A DNA stretch of 35,354 bases, taken from positions 1 to 35,354 of the forward strand of contig JAFTPH010000064.1 in assembly GCA_017463365.1 (NCBI GenBank), written 5' to 3'. The stretch comes from Bacilli bacterium (GTDB lineage Bacteria; Bacillota_I; Bacilli_A; ML615J-28; CAG-313). Position numbers and translations under genes: made by a program. The notes beneath the pieces were generated by a model, which was given only the letters and a program-made list of their open reading frames with translations, was not told the origin of the DNA and did not search any database. The stretch's first letter is position 1. Each line of letters begins with the position of its first letter. Shown in pieces: positions 26,706-32,898 of the stretch.

Positions 26706-27895
26706 TATTTACCTCCATTATAATCGTGATCAATAACTAATACGGTATTAATTACACAATTATTTCCTATTTTATATTTTTTAAATTCTAAATCAATCAT
26801 TTTCTTTAAATCATCATCATCTATTTGATATCTTATTGGCACTAAAACATCAAATAAAACATTAATGTGTGTTTCCCCTTTAACAATTCTAAAATCATGA
26901 AAGTTAAGTTTTGGATCTATTTTTTGTAGAATTCGATAAGCTTCTTCTTTTAATTCTAATGTTACTTCATCTTTAGTATCAATTGGATCCATATGAATTA
27001 CAAGATTGATTCCCAAATTTTCTCTAAAATCTTGTTCAATATTATCTATTTCATCATGAGTTACTAAAATACTTTCTTCAGAATCTACTTCAACATGGAT
27101 AGTAGCAAAAATCTTTCCAGGTCCATATGAATGAATTACTAAATCATGAATTCCTAGCACTTTAGGATAACTAAGTACTTTTTCTACAATTTGATCAACT
27201 AACTCTTTTGATGGTTTTTCTCCTATTAATGGTGACATTGCTTCTTTTACTAATTTATACCCACTATATAGAATAAATAGTGAAACTAAACATCCCATAT
27301 AACCATCTAATGATAAATCAGTAAAAATAGAAATTATTGAAGCAATTAAAACCGCCCCCGTAGAGATACAATCATTTAAACTATCAATTGAAGTTGCTAA
27401 AACGGCAGTAGAATTTATTAATTTACCAACTCGGCGATAAAAAATACTTTGAAGACATTTAATGATAATGGAAATAGCTAAAATAATAGCACTCATTACA
27501 CTAAAATTGGCTTTTGCTTCAGGATTAAAAATACTTTCAATTGAAGATTTTAATAAAATAATTCCAATCGCAATAATAATAAATGATACAATTAACCCTG
27601 TTAAATATTCAACTCTTTGATGTCCAAACGGATGATCAGCATCAGCTGGTTCACTAGCAAGTTTAAAACCAATAAGAGTAACAATTGATGATCCCGCATC
27701 ACTTAAATTATTTATCCCATCAGCAATATATGAAAAACTACCAATTAAAAAACCAGTTATTATTTTTAATGCACAAAGTAGTAAATTACTAATAATTCCC
27801 ACAATTCCTGATAATTTACCATATGCCGCTCTAACTAGTGGATTTTGATAGTTTTGGTAATCTTTAATAAATAGTTTCCCTAATAACTTAACCAT
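26705..27895 (-). CDS. Cation diffusion facilitator transporter, probable Mn2+ exporter
   Basis: A 396-residue CDF protein with six membrane helices (about 30-210) and a cytoplasmic metal-binding domain (about 215-300). A further C-terminal extension of about 95 residues resembles a second such domain (KLNFHDFRIVKGETHINVLF). The transport-site positions read N62..D66 in helix 2 (ADGINNLSD) and D171..D175 in helix 5 (SIDSLND). An Asn/Asp/Asp/Asp site without His is the pattern reported for Mn exporters such as streptococcal MntE, whereas Zn exporters carry His. The loop DADHPFGHQRVEY is a family hallmark. It is promoted from an extended -10 element and coupled to the YccF gene. Metal choice is inference. 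Confidence 0.9.
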   Translation of the reverse strand: MVKLLGKLFIKDYQNYQNPLVRAAYGKLSGIVGIISNLLLCALKIITGFLIGSFSYIADGINNLSDAGSSIVTLIGFKLASEPADADHPFGHQRVEYLTGLIVSFIIIAIGIILLKSSIESIFNPEAKANFSVMSAIILAISIIIKCLQSIFYRRVGKLINSTAVLATSIDSLNDCISTGAVLIASIISIFTDLSLDGYMGCLVSLFILYSGYKLVKEAMSPLIGEKPSKELVDQIVEKVLSYPKVLGIHDLVIHSYGPGKIFATIHVEVDSEESILVTHDEIDNIEQDFRENLGINLVIHMDPIDTKDEVTLELKEEAYRILQKIDPKLNFHDFRIVKGETHINVLFDVLVPIRYQIDDDDLKKMIDLEFKKYKIGNNCVINTVLVIDHDYNGGK

Positions 27896-27918
27896 AGTAT
27901 CTCCTCATTTCACATAAT

Positions 27919-27927
27919 ATTATACCA
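27919..27927 (-). promoter_or_regulatory. Extended -10 promoter of the CDF-YccF pair
   Basis: Minus strand TGTGGTATAAT (TATAAT at 27919-27924, TGG extended). No clear -35 hexamer. Predicted start about 15-20 nt before the ATG, leaving room for the GAGGAG site. Confidence 0.6.
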
Positions 27928-27975
27928 CAAAGAGGATAGTTATCTGAACTTTTTTAGAATTTTTCTGTAAACACC

Positions 27976-28004
27976 TTGCCAAAAATCATATATTTTGATA
28001 TAAT
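27976..28004 (+). promoter_or_regulatory. Promoter of the DUF6273 lipoprotein gene
   Basis: TTGCCA (27976-27981), a 17-bp spacer and TATAAT (27999-28004) with TGA extended -10. GGAGGT (28022-28027) follows, 5 nt before the ATG at 28033. Confidence 0.75.
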
Positions 28005-28032
28005 TACTCTGTGTATAAAACGGAGGTACTAG

Positions 28033-29106
28033 ATGAAAAAAATATTTACCATGTTATTACTAGGTATTTATCTACCTTTTATGTTTGCTTGTGGCAATGA
28101 AACGCCTGATAATCCAGATGATAATCCAACAGACAATCCTGGAGAAATTATCCCACCAAATAATGAACCAACTGAATATGATTTATATTTAGAAGAATTA
28201 AATGAAATTGTTAGCGTTGAAAAAGGTAAAATTTTTGAACGATATGATGATTTCACGGACGAACCTAAAAACTTTATGTATTTTGGGGATTATCCAGGTC
28301 GTGTAATTACAAATGAAGATTTAATTAAAGAATTAGATAAAATTACAACTACCAATGAATTTGGATACATTGAATTTGAAAATTTAAGTTTTATTAAAGT
28401 GACTATTGAAAATACTTACGATTCTTTAGAAATCGGTGATGAAGCTTTTGAAAACTATACTAAATTTGAAATTGGATCAACACATTATTTCTTAGTTGAA
28501 CCACTTCTTTGGCGAGTTCTAACTTATAATCCAGAAACTGATAAAGCATTCTTAATTTCTAATAATATTGTCGATGCCCAAATGTTTGTAAATGAAACAA
28601 GTGATCGTTTCATCGATGGACGAGTTATTTATCCAAGTAACTACGAATATAGTGATGTTCGCAAATGGTGCAATAATGAATTTTATCAACAAGCATTTAC
28701 TGCTGGAGAAAAAAATATGATCCCTCTAACTTCTATTAATAACCAATATATAAACTACTTCTCAAATCACATCTATGATAAAGACACTGAAGATTATGTA
28801 TTCTTACCAAGTTATAAAGAAATGACAAGTAAAACTTATGGTTATGAAACAAGTGGAATTTTCTCATATTCTAGATTCTCTGAACCAACTGATTATGCTA
28901 GTGCAAAAGGTGTTTATACTTCATCTTTAGAAGAAGATATTCCAAGTAGTGGTTTATACTTATTAAGAAGTGGTCTTGACCACGTTAGAAGTTATGCTTA
29001 TTTTGTTAAATTTGATGGTTATTCATTAAATCCATATTATGTAAATTCTCCATCAACAGGGGTAAGAGTTTGTATTAAACCAATTATTCCTGATGCGGAA
29101 AAATAG
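28033..29106 (+). CDS. DUF6273 domain lipoprotein
   Basis: A 357-residue exported protein. A signal peptide ends in LPFMFAC, with Cys20 the likely lipid-modified residue; the lipobox is loose (Met and Phe at -3 and -2). A low-complexity Asp/Asn/Pro linker (about 23-48) follows, with DNPDDNPTDNPG. The folded part carries segments I associate with DUF6273: MYFGDYPG, FLVEPLLWRVL, AFLISNNIVDAQMF, YSDVRKWCNNEFYQQAF, and a C-terminal GVRVCIKPIIP. These domains are common in surface proteins of gut Bacillota and their function is unknown. It stands alone with its own promoter and terminator on the plus strand. Confidence 0.82.
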   Translation: MKKIFTMLLLGIYLPFMFACGNETPDNPDDNPTDNPGEIIPPNNEPTEYDLYLEELNEIVSVEKGKIFERYDDFTDEPKNFMYFGDYPGRVITNEDLIKELDKITTTNEFGYIEFENLSFIKVTIENTYDSLEIGDEAFENYTKFEIGSTHYFLVEPLLWRVLTYNPETDKAFLISNNIVDAQMFVNETSDRFIDGRVIYPSNYEYSDVRKWCNNEFYQQAFTAGEKNMIPLTSINNQYINYFSNHIYDKDTEDYVFLPSYKEMTSKTYGYETSGIFSYSRFSEPTDYASAKGVYTSSLEEDIPSSGLYLLRSGLDHVRSYAYFVKFDGYSLNPYYVNSPSTGVRVCIKPIIPDAEK

Positions 29107-29143
29107 ACTAGCTAGAATTAGATAGGGTCTTAAACCAAAAATT

Positions 29144-29179
29144 AAAGCGATAATAGAGAAATCTATTACCGCTTTTTTT
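29144..29179. terminator. Terminator shared by the lipoprotein gene and the SRP operon
   Basis: Stem 29144-29156 with 29163-29175 (AAAGCGATAATAG / CTATTACCGCTTT, one A-C mismatch on plus that is G-U on minus). A seven-T run on plus makes it strong for the lipoprotein. On minus, TTTAATTTTT follows, so it can also end the ffh transcript. Confidence 0.82.
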
Positions 29180-29217
29180 GTGTCTACTTATACTTGACTA
29201 TTTCAATTTTTTTCTTT

Positions 29218-30621
29218 TTAAAATCTAAATTGTCCTTTATTTTTACCTTTACCTTTTTTAGGACGGCTCATATTGCTTGGAGGCATCCCAGTTCTTGCCA
29301 TTTGTTTCACTTGTTTTTCATCAAGTCCCATCATACGTTTCATTTGAGTACGCATATCTTCAAATTGACGAGTTAATGCATTTACTTCTGGATATCCCCT
29401 TCCAGATCCTCTCGCAATACGTTCTTTTCTTGATTGGCTTCTTGAAACTAAATCAGGATTTTTACGTTCTTCTTTAGTCATTGAACTAATGATGGCTTCA
29501 ATCTTATCAAATTGTTTGTCATCAATATCCATATTCTTTAATTGAGAACCCATCCCCGGAATCATTCCTAAGATACTCTTTAAAGAACCCATTTTTTTAA
29601 TCATTGAAAGTTGTTTTAAGAAATCATTGTAATTGAAATGACCTTTTGAAAGTTTTTCTGCTAAATCCATTGCATCAGTTTCATCAATGCTTTCCGTAGC
29701 TTTTTCAATTAAACTCATGACATCTCCCATACCTAAAATACGGTCTGCCATACGTTCTGGATGGAACACTTCAATTTGATCCAATTTTTCTCCTACCCCA
29801 CAGAATTTAATTGGAATACCAGTCATGTAACGAATTGAAAGGGCAGCCCCACCACGAGTATCACTATCAAGTTTTGTTAAAATACATCCTGTAATTCCTA
29901 ATTTTTCATGGAAACTGCTCGCTACATTTACTGCATCTTGCCCAGTCATAGCATCTACTGCAAGTAAGATTTCATTAGGACGAGCAATTTTTTTGATATC
30001 TGCAAGTTCATCCATTAACTTTTCATCAATTTGTAAACGACCAGCAGTATCAATAATAACCACATTACAGTTTTTAGTCTTAGCATATGCTAAACCATTT
30101 TCAACAATTTTTTGAGGTTTTACATCTACTCCTTGTTCGAACACTTCAACATTTAATTGTTTTCCTAGTGTTACCAGTTGATTAACTGCTGCTGGACGAT
30201 ATACGTCAGCTGCAATAAGTAACGGTCTCGCATTATATTTTTTACGAATATAATTCGCAAGTTTTCCCGCATGTGTTGTTTTCCCTGAACCTTGAAGTCC
30301 GGCAAATAAAATAACGGTTGTTCCATTTTCATTAATATTTAAAGGTACAGCTTCTTCTCCCATTAAAGATTTTAATTCTTCATTAACAATCTTTAAAACT
30401 TGATCTCCTGGAGTTAAAGATTTCATTACTCTTTCTCCAAGGGCTTTTTCTTTAATATCCGCAATAAAACTTTTTACAATTTTATAGTTAACGTCTGCTT
30501 CTAGTAAAGCAACCCTAACTTCTTTCATTATTTCATCAATGTCATTTTCATTGATTTTACCACGTCCTGTAAGACGTCTTAAGGACATCTGTAAACGTTC
30601 TGATAAACTATCAAATGGCAT
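29218..30621 (-). CDS. ffh: Signal recognition particle protein Ffh
   Basis: A 467-residue SRP54 homologue that binds signal sequences of nascent membrane and secreted proteins. It has an N domain (1-about 90), a GTPase G domain with P-loop GLQGSGKTT (108-116), the DTAGR motif near 195 and TKLDSDTRGG, and a C-terminal methionine-rich M domain (about 330-435: MGSLKSILGMIPGMG, MRTQMKRMMG). The tail is Lys/Gly-rich. It needs the SRP RNA, which I do not find in this window. It is the last gene of ftsY-ylxM-ffh, 5 nt after ylxM. Confidence 0.97.
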   Translation of the reverse strand: MPFDSLSERLQMSLRRLTGRGKINENDIDEIMKEVRVALLEADVNYKIVKSFIADIKEKALGERVMKSLTPGDQVLKIVNEELKSLMGEEAVPLNINENGTTVILFAGLQGSGKTTHAGKLANYIRKKYNARPLLIAADVYRPAAVNQLVTLGKQLNVEVFEQGVDVKPQKIVENGLAYAKTKNCNVVIIDTAGRLQIDEKLMDELADIKKIARPNEILLAVDAMTGQDAVNVASSFHEKLGITGCILTKLDSDTRGGAALSIRYMTGIPIKFCGVGEKLDQIEVFHPERMADRILGMGDVMSLIEKATESIDETDAMDLAEKLSKGHFNYNDFLKQLSMIKKMGSLKSILGMIPGMGSQLKNMDIDDKQFDKIEAIISSMTKEERKNPDLVSRSQSRKERIARGSGRGYPEVNALTRQFEDMRTQMKRMMGLDEKQVKQMARTGMPPSNMSRPKKGKGKNKGQFRF

Positions 30622-30626
30622 TTAAA

Positions 30627-30941
30627 TCACTCCATTTCTTGAATTCTCTTTATTAGCTCTAAACAATTTTCATTTTGTTCATATTCTTTAAGTAACTTGT
30701 TTAATTTTTGATCTTTTTCATATAACCCAAGTTTCTTTTCAAATTCATCTAAACTATTTAAAACTTTTTTAATGGTATCGTGTACCGCATTACGAGAAAT
30801 ATTATGTTCTTCCGCAATCTCTGCTAAACTATAATCTTCACCATAATACTCTTCAAACATTGTTTGTTGTTTTTCCGTTAATAACACTCCATAATATCCA
30901 AATAAGATATTATAATAGTTCTTTTTTTCTAAATCAGACAT
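30627..30941 (-). CDS. ylxM: YlxM/p13-like SRP operon DNA-binding protein
   Basis: A 104-residue acidic, all-helical protein with a sigma-70 region 4-like HTH: LTEKQQTMFEEYYGEDYSLA, then EIAEEHNISRNAVHDTIKK (about residues 18-65). It ends in a charged helix. This is the YlxM family, found beside ffh throughout Gram-positives; work in streptococci suggests it modulates SRP GTPase activity rather than acting as a classical regulator. Its ATG overlaps the ftsY stop (TAATG) and ffh follows after 5 nt, so the three are coupled. Confidence 0.93.
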   Translation of the reverse strand: MSDLEKKNYYNILFGYYGVLLTEKQQTMFEEYYGEDYSLAEIAEEHNISRNAVHDTIKKVLNSLDEFEKKLGLYEKDQKLNKLLKEYEQNENCLELIKRIQEME

Positions 30942-31921
30942 TATTCATTCTCCACAAATAATCCATAGATATAATCTTCTAAATCAAAATATTCTAAATC
31001 TTCCATTTGTTCTCCAAGTCCAACAAACTTAATCGGAATATTTAATTTGTCACGAATCGCTAGAACTATTCCCCCTTTACTTGTTCCATCAAGTTTAGTA
31101 AGAATAACTCCAGTAATATCAGTAATTTCACCGAATGCTTCAGCTTGACTCATTCCATTTTGTCCAGTTGTTGCGTCAATCACAAGTAAAGTTTCATGAG
31201 GAGCACCTTCTACTTCTTTGTTAATTACACGATTCATTTTTTCAAGTTCTTTCATTAAATTAACTTTATTTTGAAGACGCCCTGCCGTATCACAAAGTAA
31301 AACATCATAGTTTTCAGCTTTAGCTTTTACTAAAGCATCATAAATTACACTTGATGGATCACTTCCTGCATCTTTTGTAACAATATCAACACCTAATCTT
31401 TTTGCCCATTCAGCAAGTTGATCAATAGCTCCAGCTCTAAATGTATCTCCCGCTGCTAAAAGAATCTTTTTACCTTCTTTTTTTAGACGATAAGCAATTT
31501 TAGCAATTGTTGTTGTTTTTCCTACGCCATTAACTCCTACAAATAAGAAAACACTTAAACCATCTTTTTGAATATTAAGATTGGCATTAACTATTTCATT
31601 TTTTAAGTATAACTCGAACATTTTATCAACAATAATCGGTTGTAATTCAGAAACTTCATGAATACCTTTAACACGTTCATCGTCTTTTAATTCTTCAATA
31701 AAATCTAAAGTTGTTTCTACCCCAATATCAGCCATAATGAAAACATCGGTTAAATCATCAAATAATTCTTCCGTAATTTCATCATATCCTGATAAAACAT
31801 TCTTAAGTTTAGATAAAAAACCACTTCTTGTTTTTTTAAGACCTAAATTATATTTTTTGGCTTTTTCAAGCGCTTCATTTGATGTTTCTTTTTTCTTTTT
31901 AAAAAAATCAAATAATCCCAT
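30941..31921 (-). CDS. ftsY: Signal recognition particle receptor FtsY
   Basis: A 326-residue SRP receptor GTPase. It has a short basic N-terminus (FFKKKKETSNEA) in place of the long acidic A domain of E. coli, a helical N domain, and a G domain with P-loop GVNGVGKTT (129-137), DTAGR (211-215) and TKLDGTSKGG. It docks Ffh-ribosome complexes at the membrane. The short form is usual in Gram-positives, where the amphipathic N-terminus contacts lipid directly. It is the first gene of the SRP operon. A -10 (31953-31958) lies about 30 nt before the ATG, and the candidate small RNA with its terminator lies directly upstream. Confidence 0.97.
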   Translation of the reverse strand: MGLFDFFKKKKETSNEALEKAKKYNLGLKKTRSGFLSKLKNVLSGYDEITEELFDDLTDVFIMADIGVETTLDFIEELKDDERVKGIHEVSELQPIIVDKMFELYLKNEIVNANLNIQKDGLSVFLFVGVNGVGKTTTIAKIAYRLKKEGKKILLAAGDTFRAGAIDQLAEWAKRLGVDIVTKDAGSDPSSVIYDALVKAKAENYDVLLCDTAGRLQNKVNLMKELEKMNRVINKEVEGAPHETLLVIDATTGQNGMSQAEAFGEITDITGVILTKLDGTSKGGIVLAIRDKLNIPIKFVGLGEQMEDLEYFDLEDYIYGLFVENE

Positions 31922-31952
31922 ATTATACCTCTTTTGATTCTTATTCTAAAAT

Positions 31953-31958
31953 ATTATA
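31953..31958 (-). promoter_or_regulatory. Possible -10 element of ftsY
   Basis: TATAAT on the minus strand without a clear -35 and without the TGN seen at most promoters here. It lies downstream of the small RNA terminator, so it would allow SRP operon expression independent of that RNA. Read-through of the terminator is the alternative source. Confidence 0.4.
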
Positions 31959-31996
31959 CTACATTTTTATGATTTTTACCATTTATATAATAAATG

Positions 31997-32091
31997 AAAA
32001 AAATAGACCTCCCGGTTAAGGGAGATCTAGGAAGGGAAATGTTAATAATAATTAACATTGTGTAGGGGATATGTACACTCTCATCGAGTGC
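31997..32091 (-). ncRNA. Candidate small regulatory RNA (about 95 nt)
   Basis: This is a self-contained transcription unit with no credible open frame. It has a perfect consensus promoter (32098-32126), a predicted start near 32091, and an intrinsic terminator (32004-32029). The RNA would open with an 11-bp hairpin (TATGTGCACTC / GAGTGTACATA, loop GATGA). Next is a single-stranded TCCCCTACAC, a 9-bp hairpin (AATGTTAAT / ATTAACATT), then TTCCCTTCCTAG, and the terminator stem. C-rich single-stranded motifs between hairpins are typical of Gram-positive small RNAs such as RsaE/RoxS, which pair with Shine-Dalgarno sites; that resemblance is by architecture only. It could also be an attenuated leader of ftsY. 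It does not match the SRP RNA core. Confidence 0.6.
32004..32029 (-). terminator. Terminator of the candidate small RNA
   Basis: On the minus strand TAGATCTCCC / GGGAGGTCTA with loop TTAACC (one G-U pair), followed by TTTTTTTC. Confidence 0.85.
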
Positions 32092-32097
32092 ACATAC

Positions 32098-32126
32098 ATT
32101 ATACCAATTTTTTTTACATTTGTCAA
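32098..32126 (-). promoter_or_regulatory. Consensus promoter of the candidate small RNA
   Basis: TTGACA (32121-32126), a 17-bp spacer and TATAAT (32098-32103) with TGG extended -10. It matches consensus at all twelve positions, the strongest promoter in the window. Confidence 0.85.
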
Positions 32127-32139
32127 TAGTTTTTGACAA
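32120..32139. repeat. Inverted repeat over the small RNA -35
   Basis: TTGTCAA (32120-32126) and TTGACAA (32133-32139) form a 7-bp inverted repeat with a 6-bp centre. One arm is the -35 hexamer. It could be an operator, or a weak hairpin at the end of the lipoprotein transcript; no T-run follows on the minus strand. Confidence 0.4.
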
Positions 32140-32152
32140 TTTTTTTATTTTT

Positions 32153-32809
32153 TTATTCTGATACTGTTCCGTTATATGCTTCTTCTGGAATTGTGATTGT
32201 TACATTACCATATTCAGAAAAAGTCATTGTCATGGCATAATTAACTGACATTCCGTCCATTGATAATTTGAAATTAATATCCATAACTGAAACTATACCA
32301 TCTTCAAGAGTTAATTCAACCCTTACATCTTTAAAATCTACCTCACCCATACCTTCAAACATATCACCCATTGAATCTAGTAATCCAGCTAATTCAATGT
32401 CTTCAGCAACATATTTTTCTAGTTCTTCATCATAAACAAAATCTTCTGGAGTTAATCCTTCAAGTATTGATTCTGAGTTAGGGTTTTCTGTTTTTGTGAT
32501 ATACCACTCATTTTCCAATTGTTGATATGTCGTAATAATATTTGTTTCTTCATCAAGCTCTGTATATGAAACAACTTTGCTGCCAAATACATCTATTTCA
32601 GTTTGAGTTTTGTTTCCATCTATTTTCATTAAAACTTCCATACTCATACCACTAACTTCTAAAGTCATTAATACTTGACAACTAGTTTCATCTTCAAATT
32701 TTTCTAACGCTTTGATAAGTTGTTTTTCTTTACTTGCACATCCAGCCAAACTCAATATTAATCCAATTAATAGAACTAATAATCCTAATTTTTTAAAATT
32801 TTTATTCAT
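32153..32809 (-). CDS. Hypothetical lipoprotein, possibly LolA/LppX-like fold
   Basis: A 218-residue lipoprotein. A basic start (MNKNFKKLG), a hydrophobic stretch and a clear lipobox LAGC put the lipidated Cys at residue 24. The mature part is acidic (many Glu/Asp) with alternating hydrophobic strands and the repeated theme of short Met-rich strands: SGMSMEVLMKIDG, ISMD-like turns and MSVNYAMTMTF. Its length and strand pattern recall the LolA/LppX-type half-barrel domains of Gram-positive lipoproteins that bind lipids or hydrophobic ligands; this is a weak fold guess, not a recognised family match. GGAGGAG precedes the start. It is monocistronic, between topA and the small RNA. Confidence 0.75.
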   Translation of the reverse strand: MNKNFKKLGLLVLLIGLILSLAGCASKEKQLIKALEKFEDETSCQVLMTLEVSGMSMEVLMKIDGNKTQTEIDVFGSKVVSYTELDEETNIITTYQQLENEWYITKTENPNSESILEGLTPEDFVYDEELEKYVAEDIELAGLLDSMGDMFEGMGEVDFKDVRVELTLEDGIVSVMDINFKLSMDGMSVNYAMTMTFSEYGNVTITIPEEAYNGTVSE

Positions 32810-32832
32810 AATATCTCCTCCTTGATAACTTT

Positions 32833-32841
32833 ATTATATCA
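32833..32841 (-). promoter_or_regulatory. -10 element of the lipoprotein gene
   Basis: Minus strand TGATATAAT (TATAAT at 32833-32838). The -35 position falls at the T-rich tail of the topA terminator and is not consensus. Confidence 0.5.
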
Positions 32842-32863
32842 TTTTAAAATAAATACTAAAAAT

Positions 32864-32891
32864 AAAACGTTCAAATTAATTTGAACGTTTT
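32864..32891 (-). terminator. Terminator of topA
   Basis: A perfect 28-bp palindrome, arms AAAACGTTCAAA / TTTGAACGTTTT, followed on the minus strand by ATTTTT. It starts 7 nt after the topA stop. Confidence 0.85.
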
Positions 32892-32898
32892 AAATATC

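Noticed and set aside
31997-32091. SRP RNA next to the SRP protein genes
   Set aside because: The conserved domain IV core with its GGAA-type loop and GGAAGCAG motif is absent; three simple hairpins are seen instead.
31954-32139. A 61-codon minus-strand frame upstream of ftsY
   Set aside because: It runs across the small RNA promoter, hairpins and terminator, has no ribosome site and no protein-like composition.
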